Shown: positions 51,793 to 62,500 of the stretch, piece after piece
Position numbering within the stretch: the stretch's first letter is position 1
Layout of the letters: every line of letters begins with the position of its first letter
DNA from: DASCOT01 sp965197275
GTDB lineage: Bacteria; Acidobacteriota; UBA890; WLXD01
DNA length: 64,000 bases
Assembly: GCA_965197275.1 (NCBI GenBank)
Contig: CBDAMQ010000022.1
Span: forward strand, 47,875-111,874
Direction of reading: 5' to 3'
Made by a program: the position numbers and the translations under genes
The notes under the pieces: generated by a model
The model's database searches: none
The model's input: the letters and a program-made list of their open reading frames with translations, nothing else
What the model was told of the DNA's origin: nothing

Positions 51793-53172
51793 TTGAGGGA
51801 TAGGGAAGCCGAGCGAACAATCGCCGACCCGGCGCCGGCACGCGTACGAGACTACCTGCGGGTGATCGTACCGTCGGCGATCGGGATCGCGCTGTTCCTG
51901 GTGCCGCTTCGATATGGCGGCGATGTCACGATCGTGATGGGAGTAATCACCTCGACGCTGGAAGCCCTCATCGGTGACCGGATGGCCTGGTTCACTACGC
52001 CGATCTTCCTGACCGGGGCACTGCTTTCGGTGGTCTTTACGCTCGGGCCAAGAAGTCTCGGCCAGCGGTTCCCGTTTCTGCACGAAGTCTTCGCGACCAA
52101 CGCCATCTGGCTCACCTTGCGGGTGATCGCCGGGATCGGCGCGCCGATGACGGCCTTCACGATCGGCCCCGCCTGGGTCCACGGTGCCGAGACCGGCGGT
52201 ATGGCCTATGTCGAGATCGCCGGCCTGATTTTCCTGATCATCGGTGTCGCCTGCCTGCTGCTCCCGTTCCTGACCGAGTTCGGGCTGCTGGAGTTCGTCG
52301 GCACGCTGATGCGCAAGCCTTTCAAGCGCATGTTCAACCTCCCCGGCCGCGCAACGATCGATACGCTGGCGTCTTGGGTCGGCGCTTCCAGTGTTGCGAT
52401 ACTGGTCACCATTCGGCAGTTCGAATCGGGGTTTTATTCGGAGCGCGAGGCGGCCGTCATCTCCACCAACTTCTCGGTGGTGTCCATTCCGTTCGTGGTG
52501 ATCACGTCGCAGATCGCCGGCATCGGCGAGCACTTTGTCGCCCTCTACGCCTCAATGGTCGTCGTGGGGCTGACATGTGCTCTGATCACGCCGCGCCTGC
52601 CACCGCTATCGAGGCTCCCGGATACCTACTACGCGCCCGTGGGTCGCCAGATCCATGAAGAGACGGGCGGCGAGAGCTCGCGATTCGCTTGGGCGGTGCG
52701 ACAGTCGGTAACTCGCGCCCGTGGTGCCCCGTCCCCGCGGGCGATGCTCAGACGCAGCCTGAACGTTCTTTTCGACATCTTCTTCACCATGATGCCCGCG
52801 GCAATGGCCATCGAGTTCATCGCCCTCGTCGCCTATCACCATACGCCGGTTTTGCAGCTGCTGACGCGGCCGTTGGTTCCGGTGCTGAGTTTCCTGCAGA
52901 TCCCGGAAGCCGCAGCGGCGGCGCCGGGCGTTGTCGTGGGTCTGCTGGATCAGTTCGTGCCGGCGCTCATTGCCGGCACCATCGACGACCAGACGGCGAG
53001 CTTCCTGCTGGCAGGGCTTTCGGTTACTCAGCTGATTTTCTTCGCCGAGACCGCCGTCCTGATCCTCAACTCCAGCATTCCGCTGTCGCTGGGTCAGCTG
53101 GTCACCATCTTCTGCCTACGTACGGTCATCGCGCTGCCGATGCTGGCGCTCGCGGCACACCTGTTGATCTAG
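51793..53172 (+). CDS. YjiH-type membrane protein with nucleoside-recognition (Gate) domains
   Basis: 459 residues, about ten to eleven membrane segments. Gate/nucleoside-recognition signatures: YGGDVTIVMGVITSTLEALIG, MRKPFKRMFNLPGRATIDTL ASWVGASS region, STNFSVVSIPFVVITSQIAG, FDIFFTMMPAAMAIEFIALV, TRPLVPVLSFLQIPEAAAAA and LSVTQLIFFAETAVLILNS. Such proteins are related to spore-maturation and nucleoside-transport Gate domains; the transported molecule is not known. TTG start at 51793 preceded by AAGG; no better start seen. Confidence 0.75.
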   Translation: MRDREAERTIADPAPARVRDYLRVIVPSAIGIALFLVPLRYGGDVTIVMGVITSTLEALIGDRMAWFTTPIFLTGALLSVVFTLGPRSLGQRFPFLHEVFATNAIWLTLRVIAGIGAPMTAFTIGPAWVHGAETGGMAYVEIAGLIFLIIGVACLLLPFLTEFGLLEFVGTLMRKPFKRMFNLPGRATIDTLASWVGASSVAILVTIRQFESGFYSEREAAVISTNFSVVSIPFVVITSQIAGIGEHFVALYASMVVVGLTCALITPRLPPLSRLPDTYYAPVGRQIHEETGGESSRFAWAVRQSVTRARGAPSPRAMLRRSLNVLFDIFFTMMPAAMAIEFIALVAYHHTPVLQLLTRPLVPVLSFLQIPEAAAAAPGVVVGLLDQFVPALIAGTIDDQTASFLLAGLSVTQLIFFAETAVLILNSSIPLSLGQLVTIFCLRTVIALPMLALAAHLLI

Positions 53173-53222
53173 GCGCGCCGGCGACCCGCGCGCCGAGCTC
53201 TGTCCTGATTCTCAACCGAGCG

Positions 53223-54113
53223 CTATTGCCCGCCGCCGAGACTGTCGTAGACGATCTTGGCGAAATCCGCCCTGCCGGTGCCGCGCGCCTCGTAACCTCG
53301 CGTAGGGTCGGCAGCGATCACTTGCTCGAGCGATCGGCCCTGGTTGATCAGTGCCTGCACACGGTCGCGGATCGTACGGAGCATGCTGCCGTAGGCGAGG
53401 AGGTCATCCCGGGTCGAGAGCTGTCCGTGGCCGGGAATGAACTTCGTCTCGTCGTCGGTGATGCTGGCCAGATAGGCAACCGTGCGGATCATCCCCTGGA
53501 TCGAGCCACCGTTGGGCTGATCGATATACGGAAACCCGTAACGCACGAACACATCCCCGGAATGGACGATGTTGGAGGTGCGGAAGTAGATCACCGCGTC
53601 GCCATCGGTGTGAGCCGCACCGCGGTGGAAAACCTCGATGGTCTCGCCGTTGAGGTAGAAGCTCATCGAGCGCGTGAAGGTGATCTTCGGCAGGCCTACC
53701 GCCGAATACGCCGGCTGCGGCCGCCCGAACAGCTCGAGGAACTGGTCGGCCTCCATGCGCCGACGGCTATTCTCGTGCGACACGATCAGCGCCCCGGCCT
53801 CGCCGAAGTTCTCGTTGCCGTCGGTGTGGTCGTAGTGCCAGTGCGTGTTGATGACGAACCCGACCGGTTGATCGGTGACCGCGGCGATTGCCGCAGTGAT
53901 TTTGTCGGTCAGGGGGGCGAACTGGTCATCGACGATGAAGGTGCCATCGTCGCCGATACACACGCCGATGTTGCCTCCGCTGCCCTCGAGCATGTAAATC
54001 GAGTCGCTGAGCTGCGTGGTGCGAATCTCGACCGCGTCGAAGTTCTCCTCCTGGGCGTGGGCCGGAGTGGCGACCAACACGAGCACTGCCAACAACACCG
54101 CTTCTCTTCGCAT
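53223..54113 (-). CDS. Exported metallo-beta-lactamase-fold hydrolase
   Basis: 296 residues. Signal peptide REAVLLAVLVLVATPAHAQ. The complete two-metal site is present: FVINTHWHYDHTDGNE (HxHxDH), RGAAHTDGDAVIYF (His), IVHSGDVFVRYG (Asp) and KFIPGHGQLSTR (final His). Similar in plan to subclass B-like quinoprotein-relay hydrolases and to class B beta-lactamases, but the substrate is open. ATG 54113 with AGGAGG four bases upstream. The amidase gene ends 30 bases upstream on the same strand, so they are probably one operon. Confidence 0.85.
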   Translation of the reverse strand: MRREAVLLAVLVLVATPAHAQEENFDAVEIRTTQLSDSIYMLEGSGGNIGVCIGDDGTFIVDDQFAPLTDKITAAIAAVTDQPVGFVINTHWHYDHTDGNENFGEAGALIVSHENSRRRMEADQFLELFGRPQPAYSAVGLPKITFTRSMSFYLNGETIEVFHRGAAHTDGDAVIYFRTSNIVHSGDVFVRYGFPYIDQPNGGSIQGMIRTVAYLASITDDETKFIPGHGQLSTRDDLLAYGSMLRTIRDRVQALINQGRSLEQVIAADPTRGYEARGTGRADFAKIVYDSLGGGQ

Positions 54114-54143
54114 GGTTCCTCCTGTGGATTCCGGTTCTCGCAG

Positions 54144-55760
54144 CTACGGACTCAGGGCCGGTGTCGTGTCGGGCGGTCGCCGATGGCGCGTCGCCTGCTC
54201 ATAGGCGTAGGCCAACCCGATCAGCGTCGGCTCGTCGAACTCGCGTCCAAGCAGCTCCACACCAACCGGTAGGCCACTTGCCGTATAGCCTGCGGGCATG
54301 GTGATCGCCGGCAGCCCAGAACGGGCACTGAGGTCGCAATTGGGCATCGCTCCGCCCTGCTCGTCGAGACCTAGCGGCGCCGGAGGCTGGTTGACGGTCG
54401 GGTACAGCAGCGCGTCGAGCTGACGTTCCGCCATCAGCGACAAGATCTTCATCCTCAGCTCGTCGCGACGAAGTAACTTGTCCTTGTATTCCGCGCCGCC
54501 AAAGGCGTCGGAGTCGAGAGATTGTTGGAGGTGGTGCTGTACCCCAGGGTGAGCCAGTCCGGAGTCGACGATCTCGCGCAGCGTCTTAGCCGGAGCATCC
54601 GGCGTCACCGCCAGGTAGCCCTCCAGATGCACGCGGAACTCGTCCCACGTCAGGTCGGGCATGGCGAGAATCCCCGCGATCGACGGGCTGCCCACCGATG
54701 ACACCTCCGCACCCCGTGCCGCCATCTCGTGAGCCGCACGGCGCACGATTGCGTTCACTTCGTGATCTGCCTCGGATTCACCGAACAGCTCCTCGAAGAT
54801 GCCGATACGCGACTCTCGCAGGGCGTCGGATTCGAGGAAACGGGTGTAGGTATCGGGCACGTTTCCGACACCGAGCGAGGTGACCGGATCGTTCGGGTCA
54901 AAGCCGACGGTGGCGTCGAGCACGACGGCAACATCCGAGACGCTGCGTGCCAGCGGCCCGCCAGTGTCCTGCGTCAGCGCCAGCGGAACGATGCCGTCGA
55001 CGCTCGACAGCCCTCGCGTCGGACGGATCCCGACGAGGCTGTTGTGTGACGAGGGAACCCGAATAGAGCCGCACGTATCGGTGCCCATTCCGACCGCCGC
55101 GAAATTCGCCGCAATTGCTGCTCCCGTGCCACCGCTGGAGCCTCCCGGATTGCGGGTCAGGTCGTAGGGATTCAGCGTCTGCCCGCCCAAGGAGCTGAAC
55201 GTCTCCCAGCTCCACGCCAGCTCGTGCAAGTTGGCCTTGGCGAGGATGATGGCGCCGGCCTCACGCAATCCGCGAACCTGGAACGCGTCGTCGGGCGCCA
55301 TCGACCCTTCCAGGGCCTTCGATGCCGCCGTCGTCGGCATGTCGAAGGTGTCGAAGTTGTCCTTCAGGATCAACGGGATGCCGTGCAGCGGTCCGCGCGC
55401 GCCCTGCTGCGCTCGCTCTTCGTCGAGTGCATCCGCCTCGGCAATCGCATTCGGATTGACTGCGATGATCGCGTTGAGCTTCGGTCCGGCCTGGTCGAAG
55501 GCCTCGATGCGCGCCAGGTAGGCCTCGACGAGATCGCGTGCCGTGACGGTTCCTGCCGACATCGCCGCTTGCAGCTCGGAGACCGTCGCTTCCAACAGCT
55601 GGAAGGGTGCAGACTGTGAAGATCCGGGATCCAATGCACAGGCCTCCTGGCTCACAGCTGCAACGATCGCGACGACGATCGACGCTGCCGTCAGCGACCT
55701 CGGGGCAGGCTCGCTGGCCCCCGGACAAGCGGTTTCATGGTTTGGCAACGACCGTTTCAC
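54144..55760 (-). CDS. Exported amidase (amidase signature family)
   Basis: 538 residues from GTG 55760; the exact start is unsure because no ATG with ribosome site exists (an ATG at 55799 overlaps the divergent gene). Leader SLTAASIVVAIVAAVSQEAC. Amidase signature: Lys of the triad in PLILKDNFDTFDMP, cis-Ser in RNPGGSSGGTGAAIAANFAA and catalytic Ser in GTDTCGSIRVPSSHN, then ALTQDTGGPLARSVSDVA. Hydrolyses amides of small acids or peptides. Operon with the metallo-hydrolase (30 bases). Divergent from the SGNH gene, whose start lies only 21 bases away. Confidence 0.8.
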   Translation of the reverse strand: MKRSLPNHETACPGASEPAPRSLTAASIVVAIVAAVSQEACALDPGSSQSAPFQLLEATVSELQAAMSAGTVTARDLVEAYLARIEAFDQAGPKLNAIIAVNPNAIAEADALDEERAQQGARGPLHGIPLILKDNFDTFDMPTTAASKALEGSMAPDDAFQVRGLREAGAIILAKANLHELAWSWETFSSLGGQTLNPYDLTRNPGGSSGGTGAAIAANFAAVGMGTDTCGSIRVPSSHNSLVGIRPTRGLSSVDGIVPLALTQDTGGPLARSVSDVAVVLDATVGFDPNDPVTSLGVGNVPDTYTRFLESDALRESRIGIFEELFGESEADHEVNAIVRRAAHEMAARGAEVSSVGSPSIAGILAMPDLTWDEFRVHLEGYLAVTPDAPAKTLREIVDSGLAHPGVQHHLQQSLDSDAFGGAEYKDKLLRRDELRMKILSLMAERQLDALLYPTVNQPPAPLGLDEQGGAMPNCDLSARSGLPAITMPAGYTASGLPVGVELLGREFDEPTLIGLAYAYEQATRHRRPPDTTPALSP

Positions 55761-55781
55761 CCGACTACTGGAGCTCCGGTA

Positions 55782-56969
55782 ATGCGCCACCAGGCCCACC
55801 TCGAACGCCTTCTGGCACGGCTCTTCCTCGTCTGCCTGTCGGTGGGGTTGAGCTTCATACTAGTGGAGGCATCGGCGCGACTCCTGCTCCGCTACGTCGC
55901 CAGCCCCGAGCAGGTGACGTGGTACGCGTCGATTCCTCAGGCGCTGGAGCGGCCGGACTCGACGCCCAAGTTCGTACCCCATCGTTACCTAGGCTACATA
56001 CCTACACCGGGTTATCAACGAGGTGGAAACCGACACAACTCGTTGGGATTCCGTGGCAACGAAATCTCGCGGCAGAAGCTGCCGACAGTGCTACGGATCG
56101 TTTGTGTCGGTGGATCGACGGTGTACTCCGACGGTGTCGACGATTTCCGCCAATCGTACCCTCACCTCCTTGAAGCCGGACTCAACGATGGCGGCTTGGC
56201 GAACGTGGAGGTCGTCAATGCGGGCGTACCGGGCTACGGAACGCTGGAATCGTTGATCAACTTCCAATCCCGGATCTTGGATCTGGCGCCCGACCTCATC
56301 GTCGTGTACCACGGCTTCAACGACGTTCACTCACGGCTCGTGTGGCCAGGCGATGCCTTCCGCGGTGACAATTCCGGCCATAACGGGCTGTCGTGGAGAG
56401 GCCGCTCGGCCTCACTTTGGGAGCGCAGTACCCTGCTGCGCGCCTTGATGCTGCGGTTCGGTGCAATCGAGCCGCAAACCTCGCTCCGCCGATCGTTCGG
56501 ATCGCCGCCAGAAACCGATCGCTCGCTCGATTTCTGGATGCAAGTCCGGGACGGCCGCTACCCCGAAGGGTTGTTCCAGACCACGCCGGCAAGCGAAATG
56601 ATGACTGAGAACGGCCCCGACTACTTCGAGCGCAACCTCCGCGGCCTGGTCAGTCTCGCCGCCGCCAACGAGGTGGCCGTCGTGCTAACTACGTTCGCCT
56701 ATGCGCCGACTTTCGTCGGCGGGTCGCGTATGGCGACGCTCGAGTATCAAGCAGCGATCGCGGAGCAGAACGCGGTGGTGCGATCGATCGTCTCAGGAGG
56801 CGGTGCCACGCTGCTCGACCTGGCTGAGCTCGTGCCCGACGAAGGCCGATACTTCGTGGACGGATACCACTTCAGCTCCGCGGGTAACCAGCTGCGCGCG
56901 CACCATACGGCGAATCACCTGCGCGACACCGGGCTCCTGTCGCCGGCGCCATCGGGCGCCGCACGCTAG
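55782..56969 (+). CDS. Membrane-anchored SGNH/GDSL hydrolase
   Basis: 395 residues from ATG 55782 (GGAG eight bases upstream). An N-terminal hydrophobic anchor LARLFLVCLSVGLSFILVEA precedes the SGNH fold: block I IVCVGGSTVYSDGV (Ser), block II VVNAGVPGYGT (Gly), block III VVYHGFNDVHS (Asn) and block V YFVDGYHFSSAGNQL (Asp and His). Typical of esterases or acyltransferases working on surface sugars. It reads alone, divergent from the amidase-metallohydrolase unit. Confidence 0.85.
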   Translation: MRHQAHLERLLARLFLVCLSVGLSFILVEASARLLLRYVASPEQVTWYASIPQALERPDSTPKFVPHRYLGYIPTPGYQRGGNRHNSLGFRGNEISRQKLPTVLRIVCVGGSTVYSDGVDDFRQSYPHLLEAGLNDGGLANVEVVNAGVPGYGTLESLINFQSRILDLAPDLIVVYHGFNDVHSRLVWPGDAFRGDNSGHNGLSWRGRSASLWERSTLLRALMLRFGAIEPQTSLRRSFGSPPETDRSLDFWMQVRDGRYPEGLFQTTPASEMMTENGPDYFERNLRGLVSLAAANEVAVVLTTFAYAPTFVGGSRMATLEYQAAIAEQNAVVRSIVSGGGATLLDLAELVPDEGRYFVDGYHFSSAGNQLRAHHTANHLRDTGLLSPAPSGAAR

Positions 56970-57030
56970 TTCCTCTAGCCGACCTGCGCGGCCAGCGGCG
57001 TGCAGACCGCGCCGCCAGCCAACAAGACCC

Positions 57031-59430
57031 TTATACGTGCTGAGTGAGCGCGGCGTGTGGCTGGCGCTCTTCCTGCACTGCCGCCAGCACCATGTCGGTG
57101 GTGATCGGAGTCCGGTTGAACGCGATCCCGCCGACTGCATCCTGGATGGCGCAGGCAACAGCTGCGGCACCGGCCGGCATGGGTGCTTCGCCGATGCCCT
57201 TGCCACCAACCGGATTGGAAGGATCCGGCAGGTCGACAGCATCCCACTGCATGTTCAGCGGAACGTCGAGAATCGTCGGCGGCTTCGCGGCATGGAACCC
57301 CTTGGTAAATGGGACGCCCCACTTGGGGTCGTACACCCACTTGTGGCTGCGAGCCACGCCGAAGCCTTGGATCGAGCCGCCCAACAGCTGCGCCCCGAGG
57401 CTGCGCGGGTGCATGACCGTGCCGCAATCGGCAACGCACCGATAGTCGACGATCTCCACATGTCCGGTCTCGACATCGACCTCGACGCGCGCGAACCCGA
57501 CGACGAAGGAAAGGGTGCCATCGTCGCTCGGGAAGTTGTCCTTCGCCGCCGCGATCAAGCCCTCGCCAGCGAGCGCCTCGACAGAGCGAACCGTCATGTT
57601 GTCGAGGTCCTCAGCGGTCTCGTGGCCGGCGTACTTGCCACCGAGCTCGATGGCGCGCCGCGCCGCCTGCGCGAAGCTCATGCCACGCCCACGATTGCCA
57701 CGCGCGTAAACCCTGCCACCGCCTACCTCATAGCCGGCTGGCGAGCCTCCGAGGTCACCCGCTGCGATCTCCTGCAACAGGCCCTTGGCCACTTGTGCGG
57801 CGGCGTAGTTCGCCCGGCTGTGGGCCCAGATCGTCTGGCTACCCGACTGTGATGCGGTGTTGGGCAGGTGACGGGCAGTGCTGCCCCAAACCACCTCGCA
57901 ATCCTCCCACGCCACGTCGAGCACCTCGCAGGCGGTGCGAGCGGTGTCGAACGTCGAGTGGGTTCCCAGGTTGCCGATCCCCTGATGCACGTAGAGCTTG
58001 CCGTCGGGTCGGATCAACATCAGCGCATCCCAGCCATTGCTGCCGGCGTAGAACGGGCTCAGGACGACCCCGGTGCCGATCGCCTTGGTGCCCCGGCGCT
58101 GGCCGCTGAGCTGCTTCTGCTCCTCCCAGTCGAACACCTCGGCTCCCCGATCGATCGCTTCGCGCACGTAGGCGCTGGTCAGGGTTCCGTTCCCCGAGCC
58201 GTACGTGCTGCTAGCGTCCGGCGCGTTGATACGTCGGATCTCCAGACGGTCGATTCCCAACTGGCGAGCGGCACGGTCGACAACCGGTTCGAGCATCGCG
58301 GTCGCCTGCACGCCTCCGGGGGCCCGTTGCGCGGCGCGCGGTGGCGTGTTGGTTACCACCGGCACGGCACGGAAACGCATCGACAGCGGCGTATACGTCA
58401 GCGACGACATCTCGCCAGCGATCCAGTAGTCCGCTTCGCCGAGGTATGGACCGTTGTCCTGCACAACGTAGTAATCGAGTGCCGTCATGCGACCATCGGC
58501 ACGGATGCCCATTTTGACGCGCGCCTGGAAGCCGCAGCGCGCCATGCCGAAGTAGTTCTCCTCGGCACGGGTCACCCGCAGCATCACCGGCCGACCGGTC
58601 TTCTGCGACAGCAGTGCCACCACCGGCATGTTGACCGAGCCGCCGATCTTGCTGCCGAAGCCGCCGCCACAGTACTCGGCGATGAAGACCATGTTTTCCG
58701 GATCCACGCCGCAGGCCTCGGCCACGCCGGGGGCGGCGTTGGCAGTGCTCTGGGTGGAGCCATGGATGTAGAGCTTGCCGTTTTGCCAGTAGGCCATGGC
58801 ACTGCGCGGCTCGAGCGGGTGGTGGGTCATCGACTGGTGCGTAATGGTCTCGTCGAACACCGCGTCGGCGATCGCGAACCCCTCCTCGATATCGCCATTG
58901 GTCCACTCGAAGAACGGCTCACCCATCGGCAGGCGGTCCGCGTCGGCCTCGGCGAAGTCCTCTTCCGTCCACTTGATGGTGTGGAACTCTCGTCCGCCGT
59001 ACACGTTGCCTTCGGACCGGGCATTGATGCCGTTAGGTCGTAGGCTTTCGAGCGGATCGATGACGAACGGCAACGGCTCGAAGTCGATATCGATGCGGTC
59101 GATCGCATCCGCCGCGGTCGTCTCGTCGACCGCTGCCACGGCGAGCACCGGAGAACCCTCGTAGAGTGGCTCGTTGGTAAGCGCCGGCTCCAGGTGCGGC
59201 GGGCGTTCGGGCAGATCGTCAGCCGTCAGAATGCCCTCTACGCCAGGCATCGCCAGCGCCCGACTGGCGTCAATACGACGCACGCGGGCATGCGGCATCG
59301 GGCTGACCAGCAGCTTGGCGAACAGCATCCCCTCGGCACGAAAGTCCTCGGCGTACTTCGCCTTTCCCTGGACCTTGGCAACGAGATCCGGGGGGGTGTA
59401 GTTCTTGCCTAGCAGCTTGTAGTCAGCCAT
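57031..59430 (-). CDS. Xanthine dehydrogenase family molybdopterin-binding (large) subunit
   Basis: 799 residues. Order of motifs: LVAKVQGKAKYAEDF, LLVSPMPHARVRRIDASRA, VLAVAAVDETTAADAI, MTHHPLEPRSAMAYW, EYCGGGFGSKIGGSV (cofactor loop), PPRAAQRAPGGVQATAMLEP, GIGNLGTHSTFDTARTACEV and active-site Glu in VGGKGIGEAPMPAG. This is the molybdenum hydroxylase subunit of aldehyde or purine oxidising enzymes. The iron-sulfur and FAD subunits usually encoded next to it are absent from the window, so they must be elsewhere or the enzyme uses other partners. No signal peptide. AGGTGA before ATG 59430. Confidence 0.85.
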   Translation of the reverse strand: MADYKLLGKNYTPPDLVAKVQGKAKYAEDFRAEGMLFAKLLVSPMPHARVRRIDASRALAMPGVEGILTADDLPERPPHLEPALTNEPLYEGSPVLAVAAVDETTAADAIDRIDIDFEPLPFVIDPLESLRPNGINARSEGNVYGGREFHTIKWTEEDFAEADADRLPMGEPFFEWTNGDIEEGFAIADAVFDETITHQSMTHHPLEPRSAMAYWQNGKLYIHGSTQSTANAAPGVAEACGVDPENMVFIAEYCGGGFGSKIGGSVNMPVVALLSQKTGRPVMLRVTRAEENYFGMARCGFQARVKMGIRADGRMTALDYYVVQDNGPYLGEADYWIAGEMSSLTYTPLSMRFRAVPVVTNTPPRAAQRAPGGVQATAMLEPVVDRAARQLGIDRLEIRRINAPDASSTYGSGNGTLTSAYVREAIDRGAEVFDWEEQKQLSGQRRGTKAIGTGVVLSPFYAGSNGWDALMLIRPDGKLYVHQGIGNLGTHSTFDTARTACEVLDVAWEDCEVVWGSTARHLPNTASQSGSQTIWAHSRANYAAAQVAKGLLQEIAAGDLGGSPAGYEVGGGRVYARGNRGRGMSFAQAARRAIELGGKYAGHETAEDLDNMTVRSVEALAGEGLIAAAKDNFPSDDGTLSFVVGFARVEVDVETGHVEIVDYRCVADCGTVMHPRSLGAQLLGGSIQGFGVARSHKWVYDPKWGVPFTKGFHAAKPPTILDVPLNMQWDAVDLPDPSNPVGGKGIGEAPMPAGAAAVACAIQDAVGGIAFNRTPITTDMVLAAVQEERQPHAALTQHV

Positions 59431-59590
59431 TTCACCTCACCTCCGATTGGCACTTGCACTGACGGTACCTCCGAGGCCCCGTATCGTCCAGTGGCCAGGC
59501 GCCGCCGGGGCTCATTATCAGCCTTGCAGCCCGCGGGGAAGTGCAATCGAATCCTTGTGTACGCCTCGCACTACGGGCTCAACTTCCGGC

Positions 59591-62500
59591 TCAACCCACC
59601 TCGAGATCCACGCGGATCGTAGTGCCCGAACCGGGGGCGCTGTCGATCGTCAGGTCGCCCCGAGAAACGCGCGCACGCGACCTCAGGCTGCGGAGGCCGT
59701 GGCCGGTGAGCACCCGCGCCGGATCAAAGCCGACGCCGTCGTCCGATACCTCGAGCCAAAGGGTGGCGTCATCACCTCCGAGCCTGATCTCGACCCGCTC
59801 AGCACCCGAATGCCGGACTACGTTGTGCAGCGCCTCCTTGAAGATCATCAGCAGGTTGCGCCGCTGCGCCATGCCGATCCGCCCGGTTCCGGGCGCCAGC
59901 TCGGCGTCGAAGTCGTACTCCAGGTGCCCGAGCAGCGTCGACGCCACCGCTTTCATCTTCAACAACAGATCGTCGCCGCTGTCGTTTGCCGGATCGATCA
60001 GCCACACGATGTCCCGCAGGTCATCGACCATGCGATGTGCCGTACCCGATATCTGGCGCAGGCGTGAGGCATCCGCGTGGTCGAGCCGTGCCGTCCGTCC
60101 CACCATCTCGCCGAGCAGCGCGATACCGCTGAGATTGGTGCTCAGATCATCGTGCAGGTCGCTGGCGATGCGCTGCCGCAGGCGCTCTATCTCACGCCGC
60201 CGTGCCCGGCGATTCTGCACCACCGCCGCGGCGATAGCCGCTCCGGTCGCTGCCAGCAGCACACGAAACCAAGTCGTTTGCCAGTAAGCCGGGGCGACGT
60301 GGACCGGAACCGCTAGCGCCCGCGTGCCCCGAAGCCGTTGACGGCCGATGGTCTCGACGCGAAACACGTAGTCGCCCGGGGGCACGTTGGTATACATCGC
60401 CACTCGCCGCAGGCCAGCGTTTACCCAACCCCTGTCGAAGCCCTCGAGCTGATAGCGATACGCCGCCGAGCTTGGATGAGCGTACGTGAGTGCGGCGTAC
60501 TCGAGCGAAAAGTTGTAGTCGAGATAGGACAGCTCAATGCGATCGAGGCCATTTGCTCGTATCTGCGTCGTCCCTTCCCGGTTCGAGACCCGGATGTCAG
60601 TCAGCACGATCGGTGCAGCCGCACGATCTCCACTGCCGTGGCCCGGAGCTAGTCGAAGCCGGGACACTCCCGAAGCCAACACGAGGCGGAAAACACCCGC
60701 CTTTGTGCCCAGCAGGATCCCGCCCGCAGTTCCGTCGGCGAAGGCGTAGACCGCGTTGGCAGGACTTCTCGCGTCCCGTTCGCTGACGACGAGATGGCGC
60801 CTTGCCTCGCGCTCCCCGGCGGGAGCTCGGTACAGACCCGACTGGGTTCCGATCCATACCGTCCCCTCCCGATCCTCCCACAGGCCCCAATGGGGCACGT
60901 CCACCGGTGGGGCCACGGGCGCGATCCGCTCGGCGATCGTGGTGGGCAACGAGACGGGCAGGGGCGCCTTGATCCACAAACGATCATCTCCGTCGATCAG
61001 CATTGGTCCGACCTGACCCCACGCCGCGTCGACCTCGAAGCGGGTCACCCGATCACCGGCACTGCCAACACGGTAGAGCGAGGCGTGGTTGGCGCCCAGG
61101 TTCTTGGACAGAACCCAAAGGTTGCCTCGCGAGTCTCCTTCAATCGCGCTGATGTAGGGCTCGTCGCGGCGTTCCGGCTCGCCGGTGAACGCGTCGATCG
61201 CGCGGAACTGATCCGCGTGTTCGTCGTAGCGAAACAGACGTCCGTTGGTGCCGGTCCAGATGCGTCCGGATCGATCCTCGTGCAACGCCACGATCGACTG
61301 TCGCGAGTACAGGCCCTCGCGAGGCAACGCGTAGCGCTTGAACAACCCCGGCGCGGAACGAACCGGTTGAGCCCATCTTCGGTGCCGACCCAGAACCGAC
61401 CGGCGCGATCACGCAGCATCGCCAGGACCGCGTTGTGTGAGAGGGACGAGTCGTCCGACGGGTCGTGACGATAGTTACGCAACCGATACCCGTCATAGCT
61501 GACGAGGCCGCCGAGGGTACCTAGCCAGAGCAGGCCGCGCTCGTCGAGTAGAAGGCCATGCACGTCGCTAATGGGCTCGCTGCCCTCGGCCGTCAGGAGT
61601 CGCTCGTAGGTGAGAATTTCCCCAGCTGGGCGCGACAGATCGACGTCGAAAGTCAATCCTGCTCCACGATCCGCAAACGGTGCCCCGACGATGGCGGCAG
61701 GCCCGCTAGCGGCAACCGCGTTGCCGAACTTGCTGCCCGGAGCAAGAACCGGAGGCAATAGACGCGCGGCGAGCGTCCATTGCGGTTCCCCGTCGCGGCC
61801 GCCCGTGAAGACATAGGCGGCTCCCGCCTCTGCTCCTCCGGCATCGTGGCCGGGTGCCCCGATCACCAGCGCGCTCTCACCCATCGCCACCGTAGATCCG
61901 AAACGATTGCCGGACGAGCCATCCGGAGCGCTCAGGATTGCAGTACGTCGCCAGGACCGCCCGTCGTGCCGGAACAGGTACGCGAGTCCGGTTTCCGAGG
62001 CCGCGCCGGGCGCTCCGACGATCATCGTGTCGTCGTTTACTGTCAGCGCGTAACCGAAGTCGGCGTCCGGAGAGGCGTCGGGGTCCGGATTGAGCGTGCC
62101 AGTCAGAGCCCAGGTACGCTCCGAACCTGCGTGTTGTTCGAATACATAAACTGCATCGCTTTCGGCGTGCACCCCGTCGCGACCGGGCGCACCGACGACA
62201 GCGACACCAGTGGCAACCGCCACGCTGGCCCCGAAGTGATCCTGGAAACGGCCGTCTGGAGCTACCAGGCGGGCGCCCAGGTCCCAAGCCTCATCAGCAT
62301 CCCGGTGATATACGAACACCGCGCCGCTCCGATCTCCCGAACCGTCCGCACTGTGTGATCCGACCAGCGCCACCGAACCGTCTACCGCAACGCCGGAACC
62401 GAACGCCATGCCGATCCGCGCCTCCGGCGGATGTAACAGCGCCGTCGGTGCCCAGCGGCCCCTCGCGCCGCGCTCAAACACGTGCACCGCGCCGGTGTCC

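Noticed and set aside
52689..54272. Long plus-strand frame across the end of the YjiH-like gene and the metallo-hydrolase
   Set aside because: It lies out of frame in one gene and antisense to the other, both of which have full family signatures.
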